Assembly (NCBI GenBank): GCA_947471985.1
Contig: CANIZL010000005.1
Coordinates: 44,457-108,456, forward strand
Reading direction: 5' to 3'
Source of the DNA: Verrucomicrobiota bacterium
GTDB taxonomy: Bacteria > Verrucomicrobiota > Verrucomicrobiia > Limisphaerales > UBA9464
DNA: 64,000 nucleotides
Position numbers and translations under genes: made by a program
Shown here: positions 52,299 through 61,871 of the stretch, piece by piece
How the letters are laid out: each line of letters starts with the position of its first letter
How positions within the stretch are numbered: position 1 is the stretch's first letter
The notes under the pieces: model-generated
The model's input: the letters and a program-made list of their open reading frames with translations, nothing else
The model's database searches: none
What the model was told of the DNA's origin: nothing

Positions 52299-53969
52299 AT
52301 GACCAACGACAACAATCAGGGTCAGCCGGTGGGCGAATGGTCCCCAGGCTCGAACCCTCCGCCGGATCGCGGCCCAGCTTCCGCTTCGCGACCGAATTAC
52401 AACACCGACGCTCCGGCTCCCCGGCAAAACTACGACAATGATCGTGGACCCGGGCACGGTGGAAATGAACCAGCCCGCGACCCCCGGGGCTACGGCGACG
52501 GCGGCGGGGCACCGGGCAATGGTCCTTCCAACGGACCTTCCACCGGGCCTTCCGAAGGCGAAGGCGCTCCGGGCTCCGGAGGCCAGGGCCAACGGTCCAA
52601 TGAAGGCTATCGGGGCGGTGGTGGTGGCGGAGGTGGTGGTGGTTATCAAGGCGGCGGCGGTGGAGGCGGTCGTTTCCAAGGACGCCATCGCCACGGCCGG
52701 GGCCGCCACGGTGGCGGCGGCGGTGGTGGAGGAGGCGGGGGTGGCGGCCAGAATCAGCCACGGCAAAACGACAATTCCGGTGGTGGTGGTGGCGTCGGAG
52801 GAGGCGGCGGTGGCCAGTTCGGCCAAGCCCGGCAGGCGCCCCGGCAACCCATCATGCCCGCGGTACTGCCCGATCCCCAGGAGGGCTGGTTGGAAATCTC
52901 CGAGAAGGGCTTTGGTTTCCTCCGTTCCAGTAAGGCCAATTTCGCCCCCAAACCCACGGATGTCTTTCTGACCCCCGATTCCATCAAACGTCTCGGTTTG
53001 CGCGAGGGCAGCTACATCAAGTGCACCGTCAGCCCGCCGCATCGGGGCAACAGCCCGCAGCTGCGCGAAGTGCTCGAGGCCAATGGCAAGTCGTACCAGG
53101 ATTATCTCCATTCCATCCGGTTCGAGAACCTGACCACGATCACGCCCATCGAAAAATTCCGGCTGGAAACCACCCCGGATGCCATCGAGACCCGCGTCAT
53201 CGATCTGGTCACGCCCATCGGCAAGGGCACCCGCGGCCTCATCGTCGCCCCGCCCCGCACGGGCAAGACCACGGTGCTCAAGCAGGTCGCCAACGCCATC
53301 ACCACCAATCACCCGGATGTCCATGTGATGGTGCTGCTCATCGATGAACGACCGGAAGAAGTCACCGATTTCCAACGCAGCGTGAAGGCGGAGGTCGTCG
53401 CCTCCAGCAACGATCAGGATCTCGAAACGCACGTGCGCCTCAGCCGCTTCATGATTGAACGCTGCCGCCGCATGGTGGAAGCCGGGAAGGACGTGTTCGT
53501 CCTGCTGGATTCCATCACCCGCGTCGCCCGCGCTTACAATTCCGTGCAGGGCGGTTCCGGCCGGACGATGTCCGGCGGTGTGGACGCCCGCGCGTTGGAA
53601 ATTCCGCGGAAAATGTTCGCCGCCGCCCGCAAAGTCGAGGAAGGCGGATCCCTCACCATCCTGGCCACGGCCCTTGTCGATACCGGCAGCCGCATGGATG
53701 AACTGATCTTCCAGGAGTTCAAGGGCACCGGTAACATGGAGCTCATCCTCGACCGACGCCTGTCGGATCGCCGGCTGTTCCCGGCCATCGACATCCCGAA
53801 GTCGGGCACCCGCAATGAAGAGCGGCTGTTTGCGGCCAATCACATCGATGCGATCCGAAAACTGCGCCGCATGATGACGGACCTGCAACCGGTCGAAGCG
53901 ATGGAGACCCTCGTCGCCGCCCTCAAGAAGCATCGGACCAACGAAGAACTCCTCGCCAAATTGCGCTAA
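52299..53969 (+). CDS. rho: Transcription termination factor Rho with glycine-rich N-terminal extension
   Basis: 556 residues; classical Rho is about 420. The first ~190 residues are low-complexity, with Gly runs of up to about thirteen, an [11 protein letters not shown] patch and Asn/Gln/Pro-rich ends, preceding the RNA-binding domain ([16 protein letters not shown] from about 196). Walker A is APPRTGKTT (Lys323), and the Q-loop and R-loop region [20 protein letters not shown] and the C-terminal [17 protein letters not shown] are intact. Rho is the hexameric helicase for transcription termination. Confidence 0.96.
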   Translation: MTNDNNQGQPVGEWSPGSNPPPDRGPASASRPNYNTDAPAPRQNYDNDRGPGHGGNEPARDPRGYGDGGGAPGNGPSNGPSTGPSEGEGAPGSGGQGQRSNEGYRGGGGGGGGGGYQGGGGGGGRFQGRHRHGRGRHGGGGGGGGGGGGGQNQPRQNDNSGGGGGVGGGGGGQFGQARQAPRQPIMPAVLPDPQEGWLEISEKGFGFLRSSKANFAPKPTDVFLTPDSIKRLGLREGSYIKCTVSPPHRGNSPQLREVLEANGKSYQDYLHSIRFENLTTITPIEKFRLETTPDAIETRVIDLVTPIGKGTRGLIVAPPRTGKTTVLKQVANAITTNHPDVHVMVLLIDERPEEVTDFQRSVKAEVVASSNDQDLETHVRLSRFMIERCRRMVEAGKDVFVLLDSITRVARAYNSVQGGSGRTMSGGVDARALEIPRKMFAAARKVEEGGSLTILATALVDTGSRMDELIFQEFKGTGNMELILDRRLSDRRLFPAIDIPKSGTRNEERLFAANHIDAIRKLRRMMTDLQPVEAMETLVAALKKHRTNEELLAKLR

Positions 53970-53987
53970 GGAACCGATGGCTGCGCA

Positions 53988-54023
53988 AACGCCCGGCGGA
54001 CAACCGCCGGGCGTTTTGCTTTG
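53988..54023 (+). terminator. Rho-independent terminator of rho
   Basis: AACGCCCGGCGG (53988-53999), loop ACAA, CCGCCGGGCGTT (54004-54015), followed by TTGCTTT. A strong 12-base stem directly after the rho stop. Confidence 0.88.
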
Positions 54024-54116
54024 CCGGTTGCTGGCCCGCGCCGACCGACGGCCCTCCCTGGCTTTCGCCCCGGAACCGACTTGAATTCGTCGGCCCGGGC
54101 CGAGAGGCTTCCGGTC

Positions 54117-54680
54117 ATGAATTCGTTGATCCAGCAGTTGGATACTTTTCTCCGACGCCCCCCCACTCTTGGACGAGGCGTCTATCTGGCCAGCACCGCC
54201 GTGGTGATCGGGGACGTGCGTCTGGGCGACCACAGCAGCATCTGGTACGGCGCCGTCCTGCGGGGCGACATCAACTACATCCAGGTGGGCCACCATTCCA
54301 ACGTACAGGATAACGCCGTGCTGCACCTCGCCGACGACCACCCCTGCATCGTGGGCAATTGGGTTACCATCGGCCATTCCGCCAACGTCCACGCCTGCAC
54401 CATCGGCGACGAATGTCTCGTGGGCATGGGAGCCACAGTGCTGGATGGCGCGATCGTCGGGGAACAGTGTCTGATCGGCGCTCACGCGCTGGTCACGCCC
54501 GGCACGATCATTCCGCCCGGGTCGATGGTCCTCGGATCACCCGCCCGGGTGATTCGTCCACTCACCGCGCAGGAGCGGTCGGGCTTGAAGCATTGGGCGG
54601 AGAAGTACGTCACTAATGGTGCTTACTGCCTCCAACACGGCATTCAGGTCGGCGCGCCGCTGACGACTCCTGATCGCTGA
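54117..54680 (+). CDS. Gamma carbonic anhydrase family protein
   Basis: 187 residues from ATG 54117. Left-handed parallel beta helix of hexapeptide repeats with GAVLRGDINYIQVGHHS, NVQDNAVLHLADDHP and TIGHSANVHACTIG, the histidines that bind zinc in Cam/CamH-type enzymes, and GSPARVIRPLTAQE at the end. It may hydrate CO2 or be a non-catalytic relative such as YrdA/PaaY. Confidence 0.9.
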   Translation: MNSLIQQLDTFLRRPPTLGRGVYLASTAVVIGDVRLGDHSSIWYGAVLRGDINYIQVGHHSNVQDNAVLHLADDHPCIVGNWVTIGHSANVHACTIGDECLVGMGATVLDGAIVGEQCLIGAHALVTPGTIIPPGSMVLGSPARVIRPLTAQERSGLKHWAEKYVTNGAYCLQHGIQVGAPLTTPDR

Positions 54681-54803
54681 CGCCCCGGAGGTATTTCCCA
54701 CCGGCCTCCACTGCCCCCCTCACCCCCCCGAGTTCCACACTATCGCACACCCGTATCACGCACCCCTTGCGTTTCTCCACCGCGTTCCCGAGAGTATGAC
54801 TCC

Positions 54804-55817
54804 ATGCCGAAAAGGGTGCTTATCACTGGGATCACCGGACAGGACGGGGCCTATCTCGCCGAACTGCTCCTGGAAAAGGGTTACGAAGTCCACGGAATCG
54901 TGCGGCGGCAAAGCAGCACCGTACGTCCCCGTCTCGACGCCGTGCAATCGCGCACGGATCTCCCGCTCGACCAACTGCACCTGCACTACGGCGACCTCGC
55001 GGACGGTGGCGGATTGGTTCGGCTGGTCGGCAAGATTCAACCCGATGAAGTGTACAATCTGGCCGCGCAAAGCCATGTGCGGGTCAGTTTCGACGCGCCG
55101 GAATACACCACCGATGTAACCGCCACGGGCTGTATCCGCCTGCTGGAAGCCATCCGCGACGTGGGCATCCATCCGCGGTTTTACCAGGCCAGTTCGAGCG
55201 AAATGTACGGGAAGGTTCAGGCCGTGCCGCAGACGGAGGAAACCCCCTTCTGGCCGCGCAGCCCCTACGCCTGCGCCAAGGTATTCGGCTATTGGGCCAC
55301 GGTGAATTACCGCGAATCCTACGGTCTTCATGCCAGCAACGGCATCCTGTTCAACCACGAATCGCCCCGCCGGGGTGAGACGTTCGTCACGCGCAAGATC
55401 ACCCTCGCCGCCGCGCGCATCAAACTCGGACGCCAGAAGCGCCTCGCGCTCGGCAACCTCGATTCCAAGCGGGATTGGGGCTACGCCAAGGAGTACGTCG
55501 AGGGAATGTGGCGCATGCTCCAGCAACCCGAGGGCGACGATTACGTCCTGGCCACCAACGAGACCCACAGCATCCGCGAGTGCCTCGATGTGGCGTTCGG
55601 GTTTGTCGGCCTGAACTGGCACGACTACGTGGATATTGATCCCAAGTATTACCGCCCCGCCGAGGTGGAACTTCTGATTGGTGATTATTCGAAGGCGAAG
55701 AAGAAGCTCGGCTGGGAACCGCACACGAAATTCAAGGCCCTCATTGAATTGATGACCGAAGCCGACGAGCGCCTGCTCCGCGACCAGGCGGCCGGCAAGC
55801 CGATCCTTTCCTACTGA
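54804..55817 (+). CDS. gmd: GDP-mannose 4,6-dehydratase
   Basis: 337 residues from ATG 54804. Extended SDR with [20 protein letters not shown] (NADP-binding), [13 protein letters not shown] (the Ser and Glu of the active site) and YACAK (catalytic Tyr and Lys), then [17 protein letters not shown]. It converts GDP-mannose to the 4-keto-6-deoxy intermediate used for fucose, rhamnose or perosamine. Followed after 22 bases by a second gmd-like gene. Confidence 0.94.
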   Translation: MPKRVLITGITGQDGAYLAELLLEKGYEVHGIVRRQSSTVRPRLDAVQSRTDLPLDQLHLHYGDLADGGGLVRLVGKIQPDEVYNLAAQSHVRVSFDAPEYTTDVTATGCIRLLEAIRDVGIHPRFYQASSSEMYGKVQAVPQTEETPFWPRSPYACAKVFGYWATVNYRESYGLHASNGILFNHESPRRGETFVTRKITLAAARIKLGRQKRLALGNLDSKRDWGYAKEYVEGMWRMLQQPEGDDYVLATNETHSIRECLDVAFGFVGLNWHDYVDIDPKYYRPAEVELLIGDYSKAKKKLGWEPHTKFKALIELMTEADERLLRDQAAGKPILSY

Positions 55818-55839
55818 GCCGGCAGCGGCTGAGGCCCAT

Positions 55840-56796
55840 TTGAAACCCCGCGCACTTATCACCGGAATTGGAGGTCAGGACGGCAGTTACCTGGCCGAAT
55901 TCCTGATTGCCCGGAACTATGAGGTTCATGGGCTCGTGCGGGATTCGATGAACAAACCCCGCCTCCACTTGGCGGGATTGGGTGAAGCGTTGACCCTGCA
56001 TCGGGCTGATCTGGGCGACTCCAACGCCGTCGGCGCCTTGGTGGCCTCGGCCGCGCCCCAGGAAATCTATCACCTGGCAGCGCAAAGCCACGTCGCCGAT
56101 GCCGAACGGGATCCGACGGATACGCTGCGACAAAACGTGCTGGGCACCCTGAATCTTTTGGAGGCGGCCCGCCGACTCCCCGTGGTACCGCGCTTTTTCC
56201 ACGCCAGCACCGCCCAGATTTTTGGGCAACCCAGCCAGCAGCCCCAGGACGAAACCACACCGATCCGTCCGATCAATCGGTATGGCCAGTCAAAGGCCCT
56301 CTCCACCGAACTGGTCCGCACCTGGCGGGAAGCGTTCGGGATGTTCGCGGTAAACGGGATTCTTTTTAACCACGAATCACCCCGGCGGGGCCTGGGGTTT
56401 GTCACCACCAAGATCTGTCGCGCCGCCGCCGCCATTCGCGCCGGCCATCAGCAGGAGCTGAAACTCGGAAACCTGGCGGCCGTGCGGGACTGGGGAGATG
56501 CCCGCGAATTTATTGTGGGTTTCTGGCAATCCCTGCAGGCACCCCAAGCCGCCGATTATGTGTTTGCCACCGGACAGTTGCACTCCGTGGAGAACCTGCT
56601 GGAAATCGCCTTCGGAGCCGTGCAATTGGACTGGCGTAAACACGTCGTCGTGGACCAAAACCTGCTTCGCACGACGGATCCCAATCAATTGGTTGGCAAC
56701 CCGGCCAAAGCCGCCCGCGATCTCGGCTGGGTCGCCCGTAAGCCGTTCGCGGAATTGATTCGGGAAATGGTCTACGCGGCGGGCGCCGAAGCCTGA
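55840..56796 (+). CDS. Second GDP-mannose 4,6-dehydratase-like SDR enzyme
   Basis: 318 residues from TTG 55840, 22 bases after the gmd stop. It has GIGGQDGSYLAEFLIARNYE, FFHASTAQIFGQPSQQ, the YGQSK catalytic motif, and [19 protein letters not shown], so it belongs to the same family but differs from the first copy. It could be the reductase partner (Rmd-type) or a second dehydratase. No ATG is available near the start. Its TGA is three bases before the recO CTG. Confidence 0.88.
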   Translation: MKPRALITGIGGQDGSYLAEFLIARNYEVHGLVRDSMNKPRLHLAGLGEALTLHRADLGDSNAVGALVASAAPQEIYHLAAQSHVADAERDPTDTLRQNVLGTLNLLEAARRLPVVPRFFHASTAQIFGQPSQQPQDETTPIRPINRYGQSKALSTELVRTWREAFGMFAVNGILFNHESPRRGLGFVTTKICRAAAAIRAGHQQELKLGNLAAVRDWGDAREFIVGFWQSLQAPQAADYVFATGQLHSVENLLEIAFGAVQLDWRKHVVVDQNLLRTTDPNQLVGNPAKAARDLGWVARKPFAELIREMVYAAGAEA

Positions 56797-56799
56797 AGA

Positions 56800-57450
56800 C
56801 TGAAAACCGAGGTCACCCACGGATTTATCCTGCGCGTCCGGCCGCTAACCGATTCCAGTTTGATCGTGCACTGGCTCACGGCGGAATCCGGGCGGATCGC
56901 AACCGTGGCGAAAGGGGCGCGACAACCCAAGTCGGCCTTTGCCGGCAAATTGGATCTGGCCTTCGAATGTGATTTCTCCTTCCAGCGGGCGCGGCGCGGC
57001 GAACTGCACCTCCTGCGCGAGGTTACGCTCACCGATTCTCAAGCCCGGCTGCGCACGAATTACGCCTACCTCACGCAGCTCGCGTATGTCACCGCACTCA
57101 TTGAGCAATTGACCGAGACCGATACTCCGCTGCCGGAGATTTACTCCCTCTATGCGGGATTCCTCACCCACCTTCCGGAAAGGCCCGCTCAGCCAAGAAA
57201 CATTTACGCGTTTGAATTGAAGGTGCTAGCCAGCCAGGGATTGGACCCTGATCTCGGTGAAAACTCTCTGCCGCCCCCCGCACAGCAGCTCCTCACCCGC
57301 TTGCTCGAACTCGATTGGTCCGGCATTGCCGCGCTGCGCGCCACGGCTGCCGAAGTGCGCACGGTCCGTCAGTTTCTTCAGGGGTTCCTCATTGCTCACC
57401 TCGGCAAACTGCCCGCCGGAAGGACCGACGCCCTCGACACTCCCGCTTGA
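56800..57450 (+). CDS. recO: DNA repair protein RecO, probable CTG start
   Basis: RecO joins RecF and RecR in loading RecA. The OB fold is clear: GFILRVRPLTDSSLIVHWLTAE, IATVAKGARQPKSAFAGKLDL and FSFQRARRGELHLLREV. Using the first ATG/GTG/TTG (TTG 56860) would remove the first strand GFILRVRPLTDSS, yet this frame is open only from 56797, just after the stop of the gmd-like gene, and contains no other start. CTG at 56800 (LKTEVTHGFILRV) would give 216 residues. The C-terminal zinc finger of many RecO proteins is not seen. Confidence 0.82.
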   Translation: MKTEVTHGFILRVRPLTDSSLIVHWLTAESGRIATVAKGARQPKSAFAGKLDLAFECDFSFQRARRGELHLLREVTLTDSQARLRTNYAYLTQLAYVTALIEQLTETDTPLPEIYSLYAGFLTHLPERPAQPRNIYAFELKVLASQGLDPDLGENSLPPPAQQLLTRLLELDWSGIAALRATAAEVRTVRQFLQGFLIAHLGKLPAGRTDALDTPA

Positions 57451-57538
57451 AGGGAAGGCCACGGTGGCGATATCGAACGGCAGCTCGACTCCCGTCCTTC
57501 AGCCGACGGACCCTCAAACCAATCGACCCATCCCAGTC

Positions 57539-58366
57539 TCAATTCGACGGTACTGCGAGCAAGGGACAGCGAACCCCATGCAGCACCCGCTCGGTCACGG
57601 TACCCCGCAGAGTATCGAGAAAACCACGCCGCCCCTCCGTCGCCATGACCACCAGGTCCGCATTGCCCACGTCCGCGGCCGCGAGAATCTCCTCCACGGG
57701 ATCCCCTTGCCGCACGCTGCGGTTCCAGGTCCAACCCGGGCTCTGGGGCAGGTCCAGTTCCGGTTGGGAATCCGCCGATCCCACATGCAGGATCTCAAAC
57801 CGCACCTGCTCGCATCCCAACAATTTCGCCAAGCCAGTGGCCGCGGTGATGGCGGCCTGGGAATCGGGCTGGGCATCGACCGGTATCAGAATGTTTTCCA
57901 GACGGACGATTCCCGTCTCCGGGGAAACGCAACCGACGATCCGCCGCGGAACAAAAAGTGTCTTAACTCGAGCCTGCCGGGAGACCGGTTCGGCCAGAGT
58001 GCGATGCAGCCAACGCGAAGGACCCGATCTTTGATGCGTCGCCAGCACCACCAAATCCGGTTCCCGGTTCATGATATGTTCAATGATCGCGGTTTCCACC
58101 TGAGTGGAGCGGGCCGTCACCTTCCGGGCGTGCAAGCCGAGGGCCCGCACTTCCTCCCGATGGGCGGAGGCGGACAGCACGCCCCATTGGGCCAGGGTTT
58201 TCCGCACGTGCGGAAACTCATTCCACTCCCGTTTGACGCCGGGTTCGTCGACGTGAAGGAGCTCCAGCTCACCTTTTGCCGCGAGGGCGATTTTCAGGGA
58301 ATGAACAAACGCGGCGTGATCGCCCGCAGTGAAATCCGACGGATGGAAAACCGATTGGTAGCTCAT
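57539..58366 (-). CDS. Universal stress protein with two Usp domains
   Basis: 275 residues from ATG 58366. The first Usp half has YQSVFHPSDFTAGDHAAF and LATHQRSGPSRWLHRTLAEP; the second has ENILIPVDAQPDSQ and VMATEGRRGFLDTLRGTVTE followed by CPLLAVPSN. The second half keeps the nucleotide-binding pattern better than the first. It is convergent with recO and transcribed away from the macro-domain gene located 86 bases upstream. Confidence 0.85.
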   Translation of the reverse strand: MSYQSVFHPSDFTAGDHAAFVHSLKIALAAKGELELLHVDEPGVKREWNEFPHVRKTLAQWGVLSASAHREEVRALGLHARKVTARSTQVETAIIEHIMNREPDLVVLATHQRSGPSRWLHRTLAEPVSRQARVKTLFVPRRIVGCVSPETGIVRLENILIPVDAQPDSQAAITAATGLAKLLGCEQVRFEILHVGSADSQPELDLPQSPGWTWNRSVRQGDPVEEILAAADVGNADLVVMATEGRRGFLDTLRGTVTERVLHGVRCPLLAVPSN

Positions 58367-58451
58367 GATATCCGGGGTTGAGCAATGGGTGAAAGTGATG
58401 CGGCTATTTGTTCCATGGTTTCGGTAATTTCGAAAACGTGGGGCGACCCGC

Positions 58452-58964
58452 TCACTGGGTGGGTGCACTGGGACTTGGCTCGACCGCTACCATCCCGGCG
58501 TGGTACTCGGTATACAGGTAAATCGGCAGGCTCAAATCACCTAGATGCCGGGTGATCAGGGGATGGACCTGTTCCCATTTCAAGCCCCCGACTCCGGTGG
58601 CGAGTTTGGGTAGTGCGAGACTCGTAAATTTTTCCCGCTCGATGATTTTACGGAGCTCGCGAAGGGCATGATTGACATATTCCAATTTGGCATGCCCTGG
58701 GTGACCCTGATGGTGATGGGTCGGTGCCCCCTCTTGCGTGAACAAGGCTACGATGCGGGTACCGCCAGCCCCACCCCAAAACCATGCGCCGCCGGGCTCC
58801 GGATTCTGGGTGTGACAATAGTGGCGGAAATCCTTGTACATACCGGGCCATAACTCACGGAGGCTGTGGGCTAAGCCGGTCTCAAAATGATCATGTGGCG
58901 CCACGCCGTGAGCGACAACTTGGGCACGACTGCGGAGCAGGTCGCCAGAAACTTGAATCAACAT
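58452..58964 (-). CDS. Stand-alone macro-domain protein
   Basis: 170 residues from ATG 58964. A single macro domain: MLIQVSGDLLRSRAQVVAHGVA, then HFETGLAHSLRELWPGMYKDF and SLALPKLATGVGGLKWEQVHPLI. The ADP-ribose-binding loop GVGGLKW is present, but the usual Asn of the first motif is replaced by His-Gly. Such domains bind or remove ADP-ribose from proteins, tRNA or DNA. It may form a pair with the Usp gene downstream. Confidence 0.82.
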   Translation of the reverse strand: MLIQVSGDLLRSRAQVVAHGVAPHDHFETGLAHSLRELWPGMYKDFRHYCHTQNPEPGGAWFWGGAGGTRIVALFTQEGAPTHHHQGHPGHAKLEYVNHALRELRKIIEREKFTSLALPKLATGVGGLKWEQVHPLITRHLGDLSLPIYLYTEYHAGMVAVEPSPSAPTQ

Positions 58965-59540
58965 AACAACCCTATCGGTAACTCCGATAATGGCTGCAAT
59001 CCGGCCAATTATTGCAAAAGACTACCCGATGCTTGCTTCGTTTCTGCGCAATCCCGGCCAGCCGACTGGCGCGACGAACGACCCTGGCGCCCAAGCGAAA
59101 TGGGGACTTCGGTGAACAGATGGGGCCCCCCGCACGATTAGCACATAAAGCGCACCCAGCGAGCATGGCTCCAAATTCAACCCCAACGCACCAACCCGCC
59201 GGCGCAAATCCCGAACGTGCCAACCTCGCCATCGTCGGCCTCGGTGCCAACCTCCCAATTCGCCCGGCGTCGCGATCGTGCCAGGTTCGCTATCTTCGCC
59301 GGATAGGGAGCCAGGCTCGGTATCTTGCGCAGCGGACTCCGGCGGCGATGCCGCGGTCGGCGGCGTGAACTTTGGGCGGTGGAATAGGACCAGGATGGGT
59401 GTTTGGGCGGGCGCTCAGCTCACTTTTGATCTTCGTGAGGCCCCGGGCGGCCCGAGGTGACCGGTGATCGGCAGAGTTCTCCCCTTCCGGCGCAGAGATT
59501 TCGCCGGTTCGGCCGGTTGAAGGTTGGGTTTTTGGCGCCG
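58965..59540. other. Intergenic region with degenerate REP-like repeats
   Basis: About 576 bases without a supported gene. At 59279-59296 GTGCCAGGTTCGCTATCT and at 59303-59324 a related copy with GGGAGCCAGGCTCGGTAT occur; weaker ones lie near 59218 and 59250. The copies resemble those on the other side of the transposase. Confidence 0.55.
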
Positions 59541-60509
59541 TCAGCCGATGGCGTCGACTCGCAGGTCGCGGAGGACGCTGATTCCGGGGAGGGGGACACC
59601 CCGGATGGGGCGCGCCCCATCCTTCCGCTTCGGGCTGAAGCGGTCCCGAAACCGAATGAACTGCTGATCCACGAACTCCCGCGAGCCCAGGATTACCCCA
59701 TCGCTGAAATGCCGTATCCGCAGGCGTAGCACTTGGCCCCCGCCCAACTCGCCCCCACGCGCCAGTTCGGCGCGGATTGTGTCGGGGTCCAACACCTGTT
59801 TGTCGCTCGCATTGGCGGATCCTGCCGTTACGAAGAGCAGGCGCCGGTAGGCGGCCGCTGCCGCCGGCCAGTCCTCGGGTTCCAGGAAGCTCATCAATCC
59901 CTGCTGGATCCTGCTGTTGCCCACCAGCGCGGCGGCGTAGCCGCAGTGCCGGTAGTCCTTCGGATCCGAGACCAACCCAGCCCGGACGGGATTCAGATCA
60001 ATGTACGCCGCCAACGTCTGCACCGACGTCGGGGAATCCTCCACCAGAAGACTCGTAAAACGTTCGGCCCACAGGGTGCCGAAGCGGTCGTTCCGCTCGT
60101 TGTACCACCGGCTGAAGCTTTGCTTGAACTCCTTCATGAAGGCCGACACATCCCCCTGACGCGCTTCCACCGACGCCCGGATGGTTGCATCGATCTTCCC
60201 CTGCTGTTGCAAGCTCTCCTGCGCCATCACGGTCCAGACGCCCTGCGGTCCGTAGAACGACGTCAGCTTTTCCAGCAGCGCGTCCTCGGAGAGTTCGGTC
60301 GGTGGGGGGATCCGTACCAGCAGGTGAAAGTGATTGGACATCATGCAGTAGGTCAGCACCTCCACCCCGCAGAAGCGGGCTAAAGGCCAGAGTAACTGGA
60401 CCAACTTCTCCTTCCCCAGGTCATCCAACAGCATTTGCCCACCCACAATCCGTGAAAGGCAGTGATACACCGCCGTCTCCCCCACCGGTTTGATCCGCTT
60501 CAGTCTCAT
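59541..60509 (-). mobile_element. REP-associated tyrosine transposase (Y1/HUH family)
   Basis: 322 residues from ATG 60509. The HUH signature is clear: CMMSNHFHLLVRIPP, with HFH the metal-binding histidines, and a tyrosine-rich segment SFSRWYNERNDRFGTLWAERF carries the probable nucleophile. The C-terminal third is longer than in short IS200 transposases. Degenerate repeats with GAGCCTGGCTC-like cores flank both sides of the gene (see separate entries), the arrangement of REP/RAYT units. Confidence 0.9.
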
Positions 60510-60986
60510 ATTGTTCTTCGTGATGTTTGCGGTCCCCACCCAACGGGGCGGGTTTCCACGGCCTACTACGAAGAATTCGGACAAGTGTTACCGACTTTTT
60601 TACAGGGAGCCTGGCTCGGTATACGAGAGACGACCGGAGATAGGGAGCCTGGTACGCTATCGAGCGGGCGACAGATCAGTGAGCCTGCCACCCTATCTGA
60701 CGCAGCGGGGGGATAGGGAGCGTGGCACCACTTCCAGGCAGCAGTGAACCTGGCACGGTGTTGGGAGGGGGTGCCGTTTCGTCACCGGCTCGCCAGCCGC
60801 GCCGATACCTACCGCTCTCCAACCCGGGCGACACCCGGGCGGCGGCTAGAAGTTTTTTGTCCCCAACCCGGAGCGGAGGTGGCAAAGATTCTGGCTCGTT
60901 TTCAAGGACTATCGTGTCATGGTGCTTCGTCCACCCGGTGGCCGAGCGCAGCGCCGGTCCATCGGGAGGGCCGTCGCCCGCCCCCT
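60510..60986. repeat. Array of degenerate REP-like repeats on the right side of the transposase
   Basis: Five copies with about 30-38 base spacing: 60603-60622 (CAGGGAGCCTGGCTCGGTAT), 60640-60660, 60676-60695, 60712-60730 and 60742-60760. Each holds a palindrome-like core GAGCCTGGCTC or a variant. No gene is supported in this stretch. Confidence 0.6.
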
Positions 60987-61427
60987 ATGAACGAGTCCAC
61001 TCCGCCCCCATTGGATCCCAACTGTTTTCCCGCCCTGTACCAACAGAACTGGGAAAACGCCCGCCACATCAAGAGCGAGCGGATCTGGTTCATGAACATT
61101 TATGCGATCATCAGCGCGGGCATTCTCTCACTACTCCACACCGTTCGCGGCGAGGGACTGGCCGAGGTGGCACTGATGGTCTTCATGTGCGTGTTTTCCC
61201 TGATCGGGTTGCTGACGAGTTTTCGGTTGAAGGCGGAACTGGAGGAATGCCTGGTGAAAATCGGCGCATTAGTGCAATTGGTGCGGGCGGAACCTTTCGT
61301 GGCCCTGGGGCAATCGGACGGCGCGCTTTCTCGTTATCCGAAATTCCGGTGGATTTTCCCGGTTTTTTACGGAATTGCGACCGGCGCCTTCCTTGGCTTG
61401 CTAATTTACCGCTTGACCCGGGCCTGA
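60987..61427 (+). CDS. Hypothetical membrane protein with two helical segments
   Basis: 146 residues from ATG 60987. Residues about 36-52 (MNIYAIISAGILSLLHT) and the following helix form membrane segments, with a third near the C-terminus (FPVFYGIATGAFLGLLIYRLTRA). A hydrophilic start WENARHIKSERIWF precedes. No function recognised. An upstream in-frame extension crosses the REP-like repeats and is not likely to be coding. Confidence 0.7.
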   Translation: MNESTPPPLDPNCFPALYQQNWENARHIKSERIWFMNIYAIISAGILSLLHTVRGEGLAEVALMVFMCVFSLIGLLTSFRLKAELEECLVKIGALVQLVRAEPFVALGQSDGALSRYPKFRWIFPVFYGIATGAFLGLLIYRLTRA

Positions 61428-61568
61428 TCCCGCCGGGCCAGGCTCCAAGGATGGACGTGTCTTGGCCAATTTACGGGCAGCCCTCGCCTGCCGTTGATCC
61501 AAGGTGGGGGTGGGTAGAGGCGGTATTCTTTCCGACTCGCCCAACAAAACGTCGATCCAATAACTTTT

Positions 61569-61865
61569 ATGCACACCCCTGAGCTGAGTACCGAACAATT
61601 GCTCGCCGATCTGCGACGGGTGGTCCGTGATTCCGAGGAACTGCTGCAAGCCACGGCGGGGGCCGCGGGCGACAAGGCATCGGAAGTGCGGGAGCGCTTG
61701 GTGGCCGCCTTGGAGCTGGCCAAACGCAGTTGCGTTCGCCTGGAAGAAAAAGCGGTGGAAGGCGCCAAGGCGGCCGACCGGGTCGTTCGGGAACATCCCT
61801 ATCAGTCCATCGGTGTGGCCTTTGGACTGGGAATGCTCATCGGCGTCTTGGTTGCCAAAAAGTAG
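61569..61865 (+). CDS. DUF883/YqjD/ElaB-like membrane-anchored protein
   Basis: 98 residues. A helical charged N-terminus (STEQLLADLRRVVRDSEELL) is followed by the C-terminal GVAFGLGMLIGVLVAKK membrane anchor, as in YqjD/ElaB proteins, which associate with ribosomes at the inner membrane in stationary phase. It precedes a YqjE-like gene and a YqjK-like gene; the three are overlapping or nearly so. Confidence 0.85.
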   Translation: MHTPELSTEQLLADLRRVVRDSEELLQATAGAAGDKASEVRERLVAALELAKRSCVRLEEKAVEGAKAADRVVREHPYQSIGVAFGLGMLIGVLVAKK

Positions 61866-61871
61866 TCACCC

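Noticed and set aside
52290..54485. Open frame on the minus strand opposite rho and the carbonic anhydrase gene
   Set aside because: Low-complexity Ala/Thr-rich tail mirrors the Gly-rich region of rho; not a gene.
59218..60760. CRISPR array
   Set aside because: Repeats are degenerate, spacing varies and no cas gene is present; they flank a REP transposase.
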